Source: Macrobrachium rosenbergii (lineage: Eukaryota > Arthropoda > Malacostraca > Decapoda > Palaemonidae). Taken from it: a stretch of DNA of 64,000 nucleotides. The first letter of the stretch is position 1, and each line of letters starts with the position of its first letter. Under the pieces are notes generated by a model. That model did not search any database. It saw only the letters and a list, made by a program, of their open reading frames with translations, and was not told the origin of the DNA. Positions 10,511 through 22,967 of this stretch are shown here, in pieces. The DNA lies in assembly GCF_040412425.1 (NCBI RefSeq), contig NC_089783.1, positions 43,606,125-43,670,124 of the forward strand, in the 5' to 3' direction. The translations under genes were made by a program, and so were the position numbers.

Positions 10511-12758
10511 ACATAAATTTGGAACAAGTTGTATTTTTTTATGTATATAAACCAGAGCCTTTCATTTAGGAGTATCTTTCAGTGTGAGCTGGAAACTCAT
10601 CAAAACTTCGTAACAAGCTGGTTAATAGGAGATGGGGGTTGAATGGAGGAGTATCCCTCACTAACTGATCTTAGCACTCACTTTCCCTATGTCTTGAGGG
10701 ACCAAGCCGTTCCCTATTTCTTGAGGGACCAAGCCAGGCATTTGAGGTGGGACTACATTTGAAAGGCTCTGGTTTACATACCTAAGAAAAATACAAAGTG
10801 TTATTCAAAATTTATTTGTTCCTAGGGGCATACAAACCATTGCCATTTATATAGGCAACTTAATCCTTACCTGAGAGGTCAGTCTCCTTGAACGGACTGA
10901 GTTGAGAACCACCAAGGAATTGTCATGATCCTAGTTACGTTGCAAGCAAGGTAGGTCATGACTCCTGAACCCCTACTGGTCTGGATTGGCCTCAGTGGTA
11001 GTGCCATGGGTCTGAGTGCCCCTTCTAAGGTGGGAAGGGGTTATTCTAAGGAACCATACGGAGAACTATAATGTTTCCTATAGGGGACTTCATGTGGAAG
11101 GCAGTTCAATCCCAGTAAAACCCAGAAGTGGGTGTTGGATTAAATTTTACATAGTCCCCTCTCCTTGTTATAAGAAAGAAAATGGGAGATGTCCCAGTCA
11201 TTGACTGGGAGAGGATGCCCATAGTGCGATCACCTATACCCTGCCTGACTCCAGTGTACTTCAGTAAAGATGTTGCTCTCCGAAGAGGGAATGAGGGTGG
11301 AATGAAATCCAGTCATTTCGAAATACTTCCACCTCTAGACTTAAACCAGGCTTAGGTACTTCGGACAAGGTACTGCCCTCATCCACAAAGGAGCTTGGGT
11401 GATTACACATGTCTTCCATCACAGGTCCTGAAGAAAATGTGTTCAGCACTTGAGTGACATCCATCAGGTAGAATGAGGAACAGGGAGTCTGTGAGGAACA
11501 GGGAGTCTGATGTGTCAGACATTTGCCCTCATTACCAAGAAACCTTAAATGTACAACTAAACACTGAGGAACAGGCTGATGCCCTTGACTTCAAGAACCC
11601 TCCCTCCCATGGAAAGGGAAGCAACCTCATCCTCAAAGGAGGTGATCATCCAAAGAACTGATAGGAAGCAAAAGAAAGTTCCTAGACAACTTGTTCCATT
11701 GCTAAAGATAACTTCAAAATTAGTACTGAAGAGCACAGTTTAGCAAAGCAGTTTCTTATCTGGATCTCCACCTTAGATTTGAGGGTAAGAACTGAAGAGA
11801 GACTCAACCTATTGTCAAAAGAGGCAAGACTTGAGTCACCATTCCTACTGAGGAATGATGTAAAGAGAGTGGTCCTTGCCTACTGAAAGCTGAATGCCTT
11901 ACAGAAAGCCATAGACTTCCCCAGTTACACTGAGGCCAGGAGGGAACAGTCTTAAGTGTAACACTAACAGCAAGAGTCTTAAAAGGTACAATCATAATGC
12001 CTAAAACAGAACATTCTCAGGACTGAAGTTCCTGAGATACAAAGACTGTTCAAGACTTAAGTAGAGGCAACTCCACTGAAGAGAAGAGGTCTAACCCAAT
12101 CAGCAAAAGACTGTAAAAGCAAACCCTAGCCTTTACATCACATACTGAGAGGGGACCTGACTCAGATAAGGTAAATGGGAGAGTCAGCTATCTGCTGAGC
12201 ATAAGCTCTCAGCAGAGAGATTCCCCCATTCTATGATACTAGTCATATTAGATGCTCCTCCCTGTGATGCATGCTCGCAAGGAAAGTTAAAAGGTACACT
12301 AATCCATTCCTTGCTACCCTGGGAAAAAAATCATTCTCTCGGCAGCCACTGGCAGTTACTGTTATAACCCCCATGCCTCAAGATCTGTAAAAACAGGAGA
12401 AAAACAAGCCCTGGCACTGCTCCTTCAAACCCCTATCATATCATGCCCAAGAAAGGTGGAAAAATAATTTCGAAGAACTCTCCTTGGAGAAGAATTGCTC
12501 AAATCATACACACTCCAGAGAACTTGAATGTTTTGCGCACAGAAACAATGCAGGTTCACCCACACACTCATGAAGAAGGCTGGGAAGAACCTTCCCTGCT
12601 GCAAGCGCAAAACCCAATCTGTAGACCAAGTACGCTACTAGTGAGATCTTTCACATTCACAATCGATTCCTGATCCCCTTCTGCTGAGAGGAACCAGGTT
12701 CACTGAACAGCAGCGGCAATATGCAATAAATGTGCCTTGCTGTTGAACTTCTCAGTTC

Positions 12759-12824
12759 CAGAGGTCCTTTATTCCTCACACAATTGGACTGTGGAACAGC
12801 CTCCCAGAGGATGTCATGCAATTG
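12759..12824 (+). mobile_element. Non-LTR retrotransposon 3' fragment (jockey-like RT tail)
   Basis: One uninterrupted reading is QRSFIPHTIGLWNSLPEDV, the phrase commonly found at the C-terminus of jockey/CR1-type reverse transcriptases. It is followed by an AT-rich repeat (aataatgataatac), a plausible LINE tail. Very short. Confidence 0.4.
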
Positions 12825-12914
12825 ACAATAATGATAATACTGTAATAATAGTGTACAGGTCGTGATAACCCTACAACAAACTGGCTAGTAAACCTGTGTG
12901 TGTGACCCTGACAA

Positions 12915-13225
12915 TTCCAGGTGAGAAGATTCACTTTGCTCCCCTGTACACCACAATCATCCTTCTATGGATGGACTGAGAGAGCAAAGTACCCCGTTGC
13001 TAGCATTAAATCTGATCCACAGATCAGGTGCAGGTTTAGGAAATGGGCACAAACCACTCAAACAGTGGATCACACAAACCCTTCCCTATGCAAACCCAAG
13101 GAATTGCGGTGAGAAGAGCCACCTGCTTACCTGTCCACCACCACTGTACAACAATGGATAGGCTGAGAGAGTAATATATCCCTTGCTAGTGGTGAACCCA
13201 ATCCACAAACCAGGTAAGTGAGAAA
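12915..13225. repeat. Imperfect direct duplication, about 190-bp period
   Basis: The segment beginning gtgagaagattcac near 12920 and containing tggactgagagagcaaagta recurs near 13110, with ggctgagagagtaatatatc and a similar cttgctag...atccacaaaccaggt continuation. It lies within the non-autonomous DIRS-like element. Confidence 0.6.
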
Positions 13226-14162
13226 ATAGGTCATGCAAGTCCTTCAATGAGTGGGCCACAAAACTCAGAAGACGGTGAGAGGTAGGATGACTCATGCACC
13301 AGGCAAACAAGCCAAACAGCCTCAGCTTGATGAGAGCTTGAGAGCTCACTTGAGACACGAAATGAGCTGGCAATGCAGTGCAAACCCTACTTGGGGAAAG
13401 CTGATCACTGCTGGTGACCAGTAACCGTGCCTTCCGCTGAGGTGAGAGTGCGCAAAAGCAGTCTATCAAGCCTTTGTACATGAGGAGTAGACTTTTCCTT
13501 TCTCAATGTCCACCTGCGATGGAAAGAGCATGGTCGAGGTGGAGGTAGATGTAAAAGGGCGCTAATGGCTCTCCTACTCTTCCCTCCGCTGTCCTTACTC
13601 ACCTCACACTGCAGGGCTGGTCGAGTCAGCAGTCAATAAAGCTGAGCCCATCAGTAACCACTTTGTAGAGATCATGAAGGCTTTCTTCGTTCACCAGGTT
13701 AAATCAGGAAGGCCACGAAGGACTAACTAATCCTAGGTAGATCAAGCTTCTGCAGGAATTTCCATAACTACTAAGTCTTACAGACACCTGAAAAGTCAAT
13801 GTGATTAGTATGGAAGTCAGAGAAAGACGCAGCTGCTCTTAAACTCTTCATTACAAGCTGCTATGTTCCCAGAAAATTCCAGGCAACTTTTAGCAAGATG
13901 CCTTTAACAGGAAAGTCCCTTGCAACAAAATGAATCAGTAAAGTTATTACCAGAGACAACTGCTGACAAAGGCAGTCACATGGTGTAAGTTTTTATTTTA
14001 TAAGAATACAAAAACCAATAAGCTACAAGAAATGTCATTAAGCAAAAAAGAATGGCAAAGAAAGAATACTCCTTTTTACCAAGTTCTGACTGATTTCCAG
14101 CTCATGCTGAAAGATACTCCTAGGTAAAAGGTGATGGTTTATATTCCCTTAGGAACAAACTA

Positions 14163-14550
14163 AAGTTTTCCAGTTGCCTATGTAAGAAGAGATCAGAACA
14201 ACCTCCTACTCCTCTGATGTAAAAGAGACCAGAGGGGTAGGGCCCTGAGCCTAAGTTCCCCAAAGGGAGTAAGAACTTCGGTATGAAAGAAAGTATGGAG
14301 AACCAAGCTGACCCCACAGAACTGTTAAACTGGCAGGCAGCCTTTTCCTGGCTAATTAAATGTGATGGGTTAGCAAAAAGCTCTACCTTTTTCCTATTCT
14401 TCTTTGTTACAGGAGAGACAGAGGGAAACACATTCTAAAGTAAAAGAACAGGTGCTTGTAGTGCTCTTACCCTAATCTCATTTGGTTCCAGTGTCTACAT
14501 CGGCCCAGGTGCACTCAGGAAGGGAAAAAAAATAACTTCTCAGGGGACTG
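14163..14550. other. Interval between DIRS-like element and Tigger fragment
   Basis: No recognisable coding segment. Short open frames only. Confidence 0.4.
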
Positions 14551-14559
14551 ATAGTGGAG

Positions 14560-14900
14560 TAAAGAAAATTATCCATACAGCAAGACAAATTGATGGCAAG
14601 GGAGTCATACATATGATGGAGGAAGATATGAAAGATCATATTGAAGAACATCTTGAATTTCTGATGAACAAGGAGTTTTAAGACTTCTTCAAGCCATCGA
14701 AGGAGGAAGAGGAAAAAGAAACTGAAGCTGAACCAGCAACTGGATATTGAAAAGATGGGCAAAGTGCTTCACTGGACACACCATAAAGGAGAAGATAATA
14801 GCTATGACCCCAAGAAGGAATGCAGACTTAAATCAACATGTATGATAACAAAAGTGTTTAAATTTCTCTTGCTCATACTTGAAAAAAAAAGTTTCCAGTA
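14560..14900 (+). mobile_element. Tigger/pogo-like transposase C-terminal fragment
   Basis: The + strand reads GVKKIIHTARQIDGKGVIH, then MMEEDMKDHIEEHLEFLMNK, a stop, a Glu-rich run, and after a further stop YDPKKECRLKSTCMITKVF. This order (acidic helix with HIEEH..L..NE, poly-Glu, then DP..ERSLK...I.K) is that of Tigger-family transposase C-termini. It is broken by stops and truncated where the DIRS element at 14975 begins. Confidence 0.6.
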
Positions 14901-15302
14901 TTGGCAATCCCCAGCCACAAAATTGTTTTCTTCTGATATCATCCAGCCATCTTCATCTTTGTCTGCTTTGCCTTTTCCAGTTGTTCATATGCGGAACAAA
15001 CCTTTGGTCTTAACATTAGGATAAATCTTCTGGTGCCAGCTGGAAACCAGTTTAAAAACAACAAAAAATCATATATGCAAGGAATCTGTGGCATCTGGCA
15101 TCTGATACACAGGTGAGGTGGAAGCGGGTCAGAGGCCCAGCTAGAACATCAAGACACATTCAGTCTTTCTTCAACCGCCCTGGAGAGCGGACGTTCGCTT
15201 TTGCTCTCCTTTTCCCAAGCTGGTTTTTGTCCTAAGCCTGTGATACCTTCCTATTGGTTGTGTTTTAATTTTGGGTGTTTGTGTGTGTTTCGTGATGTTA
15301 TC

Positions 15303-15928
15303 ATGGTTTCCACTAATCAACCTAAGAAGGCCCGTGAGCGCCAGCGCATGTGTCCCGGCATTCTAGGGTTCCCATGTCCCCACTTCCTGGATTCTTCTGA
15401 GATAGACCCCCATTCTTCTTGCAGTAGGTGTCGTTCTAATTTTTGTAGCATCACCAATCCATGCCCAGACAGTTGTTCCTGGCCTGTTGTGCAGTGGAAG
15501 AAGTTCTACAAGAAGGAACACAAAAGGAAGTCGGAGCCTCCATCTTGCGAAGGATTTCCTCCTCCTCAATGGACACTTCTGCTCCCCCTTCTTCCAGACC
15601 TATTCCATCTGCTTCATCATCCACTGATGCCTTTTCTCCTTCCTTTTCTTCCATTGATTCATCTTTGGAAGCATCAGGAGTTGGTCAAGGTGATTTTATG
15701 TATCATGCTACCCCATCTATCTTGGGGGGGGGGGATATTTCCCCTTCAGGGAGAGAGGAGGTAGCACCATCTTGTTCCTTTGTTTTAGATTCTGATGCAC
15801 AAAAGATGTCGTCTATTTGGGATTCCTTAGCCCTACCCAGGGTACCCTCTCTGGATGGCCTTGTTGTCGCATTTCGTCTCTTCACGCTTAACAGTGTCGG
15901 CTCCCCTGGAAATCCCCCCAACTCCTGA
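15303..15928 (+). pseudogene. DIRS ORF1 (Gag-like), N-terminal Cys module, frameshifted
   Basis: The ATG at 15303 opens MVSTNQPKKARERQRMCPG. Residues about 38-65 hold a Cys/His cluster (HSSCSRCRSNFC, NPCPDSCSW) ending VVQWKKF and a basic KKEHKRK. The frame then shifts near 15560 into a Ser-rich reading (SSSSMDTSAPPSSRPIPSAS) to 15928. An 11-G run at 15722-15732 may be unstable. The same Cys pattern opens ORF1 of the other DIRS copies in this window. Function is inferred as a Gag-like nucleic-acid-binding protein. Confidence 0.6.
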
Positions 15929-16688
15929 CCTCCACTTCTTTGGTTCTTGCGTGATGCCACCTAGTGGGACACCTTCGATACTAACTATGCATCATCCTGG
16001 GTCGACTTTACCCTCAGCAATTCCATCGACTCTGGGTCAGACTCCTGCGCCCATGGTGTCACACCCTGCATAGTCTCTCCCTGTGATGGAAGTATCCGTG
16101 ACATCATTTCCTCCAACTGCTCCATGACATCACAACTGTCTAGTGCCTTGATACCATCTTCTGCAGTTGGCGATCCTTCAGAGGTGTTTGTACAGATTGT
16201 GTTGGACAGACTGGACTCTGTTTTTCGACAGAGGTACATCAGTTCTTCTGTCAAGAAAACGCGTAGGCTTCCGTCTACATCATCTTTGTGGTCATCATTG
16301 TCTTCATCTCCTCCTACTTGTGTTGAGTGAGATGTTAGAGGATTAAAGACTTTGTCGCTTTGCCTTCTAAGAAGCCAAGGACTGTTTCGTCGGCTTCTTT
16401 CCACGGACGTGTATCTCCAATTCGCGTAAACGGACGTAGTTGCATCCATGTTCCTGTGGATGGTGTTTGTTGTTCTGCAGCCCTTCAGAAGTCAGCATTC
16501 ATTCTTCTCCTCATTCTGTGCAAGTTTGGCGGAAAGATGATAAAGCTCTGATTAAGAAGTCGAAAGTGGTGGATCCCCCTATCAGAAGCCCAGTTGTTCT
16601 GAGGCCTACAAGACGTTCTCCTTCAAGGATCTCCTGATCGTATCATCTGCAGACGTGTTCTTAGCCACGTACACGATGATGGGAACGG

Positions 16689-17650
16689 ATGTTTAGCTTA
16701 AAGGAGTTTTGGTCCCCAGCAGGAGACTCCCCTCAGCTCCAGGTCCCTCTGTCGGCAGAGGTAAGAAGCGACCTCCTGTGGTGGTTGGACGACCAGAACC
16801 TGACAGTGGGAGTTCCTCTTCATTCACCCCCTCCGGATCTTCTCCTGTTCACGGACACATCCTCTGAAGGTTTGGGTGCTCATCTGGAAGAGCTCCTGAC
16901 TTCGGGGGTGTGGAGCTCACAGGACAAGCAGCTCCAGATCAACATGTTGGAGTTGAAACCTGCCTTTCTGGGTCTTCAGAAGTTTCAGGAGAGGGTAGTA
17001 GGTCACTCCATCGTTCTGATGTCAGACAACACTACGGTGGTAATGTATGTCAATAAACGGGGCTGGTGTCATGCCAACTTCACTTGCTGATGGTCGAATT
17101 GCACCAGTGGGCGATCAGCAACTCGGTGGAGCTCATGGCCAGGTACATTCCAGGCGAAAGGAATATAATGGCCGACAAGCTAAGTTGTCAGGGACAAGTT
17201 CTAGGTACGGAGTGGTCTCTGCATCAGGACATAGCGGACAGGCTGTTTCGTCTGTGGGGAAGACCCATGTTGGTCCTCTTCGCTAAAAAGTTCAACAGAA
17301 AGCTAGAGGTCTATTGTCAGTGGTCCCGGATCCGTTCACTGTGCAGAGGACGCCCTTCAACATCCTTGGGACAACCTGGAAGTTTACGCCTTCCTTGCAT
17401 TTTGCCTGATCCATCATGTCCTGAACAGAATACAGTAATGAATTCCAAGAATCTCAGGATGACCCTAGTAGCTCCTTTGTGGCCCCAAGCAGAGTGGTTC
17501 CCAAATCTTCTGTCTCTGCTCTCAGCAGTGCTGAGAGAGATTCCCCCTTGGCATAATCTTCTCTGCCAACCTCACATAGAGAGGTGCCACCAATCAGTAG
17601 GGTCCCTGTCTCTTCATGGCTGGAGGTTATCCAGTATCTCTTACGAGTGA
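16689..17650 (+). pseudogene. DIRS RNase H and methylase-like segment
   Basis: RNase H signs are LLLFTDTSSEGLGAHLEE, then INMLELKPAFLGL and LMSDNTTVVMYVNKRG, which cover the catalytic D..E..D order. A frameshift near 17060 leads to ARYIPGERNIMADKLSCQGQ and GTEWSLHQDIADRLFRLWG, then VAPLWPQAEWFPNLLSLL and CQPHIERCHQS. This is the segment between RNase H and recombinase that in DIRS elements carries a Dam-methylase-like domain. Upstream RT sequence is absent. Confidence 0.75.
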
Positions 17651-18648
17651 GAGGTTTTTCTTGCAGAGCAGCAACTCAGATGTCCAGCTACCTCAGGAGA
17701 TCTTCGTCAGCCATGTATCAGGGCAAGTGGGACGTCTACTGTCATTGGTGTCGCTGACAGGGTCTCTCCACTCGGAACTTCTGTTCAACAGATAGCAGAC
17801 TTCCTAATCTATCTCAGAACAGGGAATGGCTTTCTGTTTCTGCTGTCAAGGGATACAGGGCTGCTTTAGGATTAGTTCTCCGTCTGAAAGACGTGGACAT
17901 CTCTTCATCTTGGGAAATCTCTTATGTTATTCAAGAGCTTTGAGCAGTCTTGTTCTCCAAGGGAACTCAAGCCTCTTATATGGGGCCTAACTCTGGTGCT
18001 GAGTAGTCTCACTTAAGTTCCATTCGAGCCACTGTGTCAATCGTCAGACAGGGATCTGACTTTGAAAATAGTTTTCCTCCTGGCCTTTCCTTCCTCGAAG
18101 AGAGTTGGTGAGCCCCATGGTCAAGATTATGATGTTCAACAAACCAGGGGTTGGGGGTCTGTGGCTTTCAAATTTGTCCCTCAGTTCATGATAACAGGTT
18201 TGCCTTGTTTTCCATTCCTTCTCTTGGGGATTTTGTTAACGACAATCCTCAGGAGTTACTGCTTTGCCCCATCAGGGCACTGCATTGCTATCTGACAAGG
18301 ACTCATCACCTAAGAATTAGGTGCCGTAGACTTTTTGTTAGCAGAGGCCAAGCCAAGAGAGAAGTGTCCAAGAATACCATTTCGTTTTGGGTGCACGAGG
18401 TAATTAGGCAAGCCTATGCCTCAGCATAAAGTTCTGTCTCCAATACCATGCATGCTAAGGCACATGACATCAGACAAATAAGTTCTTATCCGGCATTTAA
18501 GAAGAACTTGTCTGTTTATAGGACTTTGAATGCTGGTTCTTGGCTCCGTCAGACCACTTTCACCTCCTTCTACCTGAAGGACATTGCCCACAAGTCTTTG
18601 GACACTTTTCCCTTGGGTCTGATGGTGGTTGCTCAACAAGTTGTGTAG
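17651..18648 (+). pseudogene. DIRS tyrosine recombinase, frameshifted
   Basis: The N-terminal SAM-like part reads SSSAMYQGKWDVYCHWC. The first catalytic Arg lies in SSKRVGE (about 18090). LCPIRALHCYLTRTHHL is at 18262-18312. The HxxR box is KAHDIRQISS, and the presumed nucleophile Tyr is in TTFTSFYLKD (about 18575). All catalytic residues can be read, but in different frames, so the protein cannot be made. Confidence 0.75.
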
Positions 18649-18870
18649 CTCATCCAGTGCCCTGGCAGGAATGTTTGTATCTTGTGTAAGATGAATCTTA
18701 CATGCTGCATTGTATTTTAACCCAGTGGACTGGGTGTTAGATACCCACTTATCTAGCAACTCAGAGGCTTAGGTCCCTTTCCTTAGAACCCTTATTTCTA
18801 GGAAGAGTGATCAGGTGTGCCAAACCAGCTGATTCAGGATTCTCATACCTCCCTCCAAGTGTGAGTCTAT

Positions 18871-18975
18871 CCTAATGTTAAGACCGAAGGTTTGCTCCGT
18901 GTATAAACAAGTGACAAATTTTTAATTAATTTGTATTTTTCATAGCTATCAAACCTGAGGCCTTAACATAGACTG
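18871..18975 (+). repeat. Internal complementary region of the DIRS element at 15-19 kb
   Basis: Its first half (cctaatgttaagaccgaagg ttt) is the complement of the left terminus. Its second half, from caaatttttaattaatttgt to ttaaca, is the complement of the right terminus. In the DIRS replication model this serves as the bridge for circular DNA synthesis. Confidence 0.75.
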
Positions 18976-19222
18976 CCTACCTCTAGCCACCCCTCTTATG
19001 TCTTGTCCTGGGTTGGAAGAAAACCTGAATGCGTCACGAGGTTCTGGCTGGGTCTTTGACCGGCTTCCACCTCACCTGCATATCAGAAGCCACAGATTCC
19101 TTGCATATACGATTTTTTATTGTTTTTCAACCGGTTTCCAGCTGGCGCTAGAAAATTTACCCTAATGTTAAGACCTCAGGTATGTTAGCTTTGTAAAATA
19201 CAAATTAATTAAAAATTTGACA

Positions 19223-22200
19223 TTTTTTAAAGATAATGATCCTGATGATCACTCTAGCATTTTGTAGGAAAGATATTAGCCTAGCACATCATCATGATGC
19301 CTACACAATCACTCAACTATCATCTAATCATCACCATAAGCACAGTAACAAATCATCATACATCATCATGGATCATTCCAGCAACAATGAAGAAGGGGAA
19401 AGCTAGTGAGTACATACAGTAGGCAAAGGCATTTATAAACAAATTTTTAAGACTTTCTAATTTCGTTCAGGTATACATACAGTATAACACAATATTTTTC
19501 ATCTGAAAGTACATAATAGTTGAGTATTTTTTCTTGGTTCTTTTGTCTTTAGAGTAACTAAACTGTTCCTTTTTCATTGCTTTCAAGCCTCACTGGGATT
19601 ATGGTTAAACATCAGTATCCCCGTCATTAGATAGAGGAAGGAAACATTTTGTAGAATACTATATTATAATGTAAATTGTTCTTTATTAGTTGAGTATATC
19701 AATTAAGCTTTAGTACATACAGTACAATATTTGTTTATACACTAATATTATGTTACATATAAGGTCTGTGTATGGTTCACTATATACATGGGTAATGCAG
19801 TGGGTCTGTAATGAAAGAACTTTTATGTACTTTCAATACAAACCCATAACTTTTAACCTAATTTGACTACCTCCAATGAAACTGGTCTGTTTCAGTTGCT
19901 CAGATTACACACGTGAGACATTAGCTACTGCGGAGCTTGGGGAAACCATATGGCAAGCACCAACCTACTGGGAGTGAAGTTCTCTTTTATTGTACGGGGG
20001 GTGTCTGAGTCTTGTGCAGACCTTTGAATATGCTATGTTAAAAGTAAGGTATATACATTGAAAGCTTGTATATACTGAAAGTTTTAAAATCAAATGTTAA
20101 AATAACTAACACTTACATTTAGACTTGGGTAAAACAAGGGTTATATTCATATATGAATATCAGATAGGTTATAAACATGTAAGTAACCAAATTTTGATTT
20201 TATTTAAATGTGTTCCATGAGATACTGTATTATGCAAACAATATACATTTCAATTTCTAATTTTTCTGCTAAACACTTAGATACCACAATGTATAAGAAA
20301 GTTAAGTTGTACTTCCATAAGAAATCTATACAAAGTTTAACTAAATAATTAAAAACTGTATCTCTCATATTACAGCGTTTTATCACAGCTCTGATAATCA
20401 AGTTCTACAGACATTCAAACAGACAAATCAAAATAAGTTACTAATTTCTCATATAGCTTGAGATGAATGCAATCCATCCAACTTTCATTTCTAAGACTTA
20501 AAATGCCTACCTTGACCAAAATAAAAACAACAGGTTAAAAATACTCCTGTCTATATGTATAAATACTGGTATGAATACTATATATCCGGCTAAAGCTAAT
20601 ATACAGAACTGCAAAAACCTTATATTAACATTAACTGTAGCTAATTAACAGACCTATTATAGTAATGTAACAATGGAAGGAACATAAAAATAAGATACAA
20701 TCAGTGAGATAAGTTTAGTGACAATGATAATACTGTAATACATTATGTGAATGAGGTAATATAAGAAAAAAAAGCCTGTGGAGAGACATAAACATGACTA
20801 CTAGCAGTGCTGAGAAAAATTATAATAGGTCTGAAAAAGTACTGGTGTCAATTTTAATTATGAAAAGTAAGCTATCTCTACATGTGTAGGTTGGCTTTGA
20901 GAGGTAAGGTATAAAAACAGTTTTAAATAAGAGAAGTTTTTCACAAGTGATAAAACTGATCAAATCTTGTGCTTGGGTCTTAATTCAATGCTACCTAGTT
21001 GTCAGAACAACACTTTAAAATTCACTACAATGGGTGGGTCATTGCATAATTTGTCTTTTTATTTTTTTTAATAAAGTCTTAGGAATTTTTAGAAAAAAGT
21101 TTCACTAAAGTTTTCCTTAATTTTTGCATTAACATCACGGGTCTTTTCTTTCAATATGGTTTAATCATAGTGAAAACTTACAACTGAGTCTGAAAAAAAA
21201 AAAAAACAATGAACAAACCAGTGGCCCTACTTTGCAAGTATTTGTTGTTCATCTGTTGTCGATTAAAGTTTGTCATGACCTAATGAGTGCATGCATAAGG
21301 GACCTCATCACTGAGAAATACCAGGAATTACCACATTTCCCAATGTCAAACACTTTTTTCTTAAAATAAAACAGAAATTTGCCCGTGCATCCTAGAGGCT
21401 AAAGTTTATGTTTTCCATCGGCCTAATCCAAGGGGAAGTTTATCTTTGCCAGAGAGTAATCAGAACTTCTGTATATAACCTCTCAATGAAGTGCATAAAT
21501 CATTCTTAGTTAAAATAGTAAATTAATAAAAGTACTGTATCATAAGAAAATAAAATACTATATACACAGTCACAAAGATTCCTTTTCATGTTGCCAGATT
21601 ACAGTTATCTAGTTAACAGCCGAGTAGTAACCTAATTATTATATATCAATATTACCAGTATTTTCCATTTCTCCAGTGTCCCTGACTTTAAGGAAACTTT
21701 ACTAATTGACAGAAGTACAACTGCGACATGTTACAAGGGCTTATGGGTAAATTTTACTTTGGCAAGAATATCATAATCAAAGTGGAAATTTTGTAATGCT
21801 TGCTATTCTATGATAGTTTCTTCAAAAATTCACTCTTTTATACTTGGAAACAATGTGTAAAATATTTTTACGTTTTAGAAATTAAAATTTCCTTTATTTT
21901 TTTATAGTATTTATATTGGCAGGATTTTAGTCTTTATTCTATTTTTATTTTGTTTTGCAGTTTCATATTTGTGCCATGTTTTAACAAAGTGAAACCTTGC
22001 AACAAAATGTTATTCCACATTTCTAATATTTCCTATTGCATGAACTGAGACACCGTTGGTTAAGAAATTTCTGATGCAACACGAATGCGCAGCTCATATC
22101 CTTTATGTTCTTTGTAAATCTGTTCAAGGTTTTCACTTTCTGGGCTTGCCAATCTTCAGAAAAGCTTGTTTAATATTAAAGTCAATGAACTTGAAAAAAC

Positions 22201-22447
22201 ATAAAACAAAGTATTTTTTAAATAAATAATAAAACTACGGCACTGTAAACAACATGCTATACTGGTCATGGTTTTTCAATGCTCTGAGAAAATCAAATGT
22301 GTACAGCACACCAATCAAATCAAAGCCATCATCTCATGTTGCCATATTTTTGTTCTTTATTTTTTAAATTTTGCTGGTCAGAAGCAGGGTGCGTCTTCAA
22401 GGTTGAAGCATCCCGGTGCATCCCGATGCTAGGAAATATAACAAATT
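19223..22447. other. AT-rich intergenic DNA
   Basis: No gene recognised. It contains an interspersed repeat copy at about 21360-21520 related to one at 49290-49530, and a block at 19770-20040 that looks moderately complex but was not identified. Confidence 0.5.
21360..21520 (+). repeat. Interspersed repeat, copy 1
   Basis: Contains gtgcatcctagaggctaaag, tatctttgccagagagtaat and ctcaatgaagtgcataaatc, ending cttagttaaaat. The same blocks in the same order occur at 49325-49530. Family unknown. Confidence 0.55.
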
Positions 22448-22967
22448 AAATAGAAATTTTTTATTTTTCATAACATAGGAACCTACACCACATATTGGAG
22501 ATATTCCCATACACTTCATGTGATTGGCTGACTGTGAACTCGTTTTACTGAAAACCACTAGCTTCCTGAACCTGGTCTGGTCTAGTCGCCCAAGTATAAG
22601 ACCGTGCTTAGTTGTAGAAGAAGGGAGCGAGATCAATTTCAGAAGGGTGGAACAAGGAGGGCAAATTTAACTATATGAAGGTATAGGTTTGTATGTCAGG
22701 AAAAATACAAACTTTATTTTTAATTTGTTATTTATTCCAATACGAATACTCCCTACAACTTCATATATTGGAGACTCACAATTAGGAAGGAGGTAGACCT
22801 CTCAAACAATACAGTTTAGTAAAAATTTTAAATGAAATTATGCTGAAAAAGAATTAACTGAGAATAGTACTCACTCCTAGACATCCAAAGCTGGATGAAG
22901 ACAGTCTCAAAATAGTGGAGCTAAGGTCCTGCTCTACATCTATCACAGAGCTTAGGATCTGCTTTAT

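Larger units (their letters stand above)
10526..14162 (-). mobile_element. Non-autonomous DIRS-like element with inverted terminal repeats
   Basis: The left repeat (about 10545-10625, aggagtatctttcagtgtga then gctggaaactcatc) is inverted at 14070-14150 (ctcatgctgaaagatactcc on +). An internal complementary region at about 10760-10850 carries the reverse complement of the left outer end (ggctctggtttacatacc) directly followed by the sequence matching the right outer end (gttcctaggggcatacaaac). Because that region sits at the left, the element points to the - strand. No reverse transcriptase, RNase H or recombinase could be read inside. The interior is about 3 kb of short broken frames, an imperfect direct duplication and a LINE-like fragment. 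Confidence 0.6.
14975..19222 (+). mobile_element. DIRS-like tyrosine-recombinase retrotransposon, RT-deleted copy
   Basis: The inverted terminal repeats are 14996-15150 and about 19045-19190 (core gccagctggaaacc, then atatgcaaggaatctgtggc on both). The internal complementary region at 18871-18975 begins cctaatgttaagaccgaagg, the complement of the left outer end, and continues into aattaatttgtatttttcat, the complement of the right outer end. Order inside is ORF1 (Gag-like), RNase H plus methylase-like segment, then tyrosine recombinase. At 4.2 kb it is short, and the reverse transcriptase between ORF1 and RNase H is missing. All frames carry stops or shifts. Confidence 0.85.

Noticed and set aside
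19770..20040. Possible further DIRS terminal repeat
   Set aside because: It has some resemblance (acaaacccataa followed by a complex stretch), but no inverted partner or internal complementary region was found.
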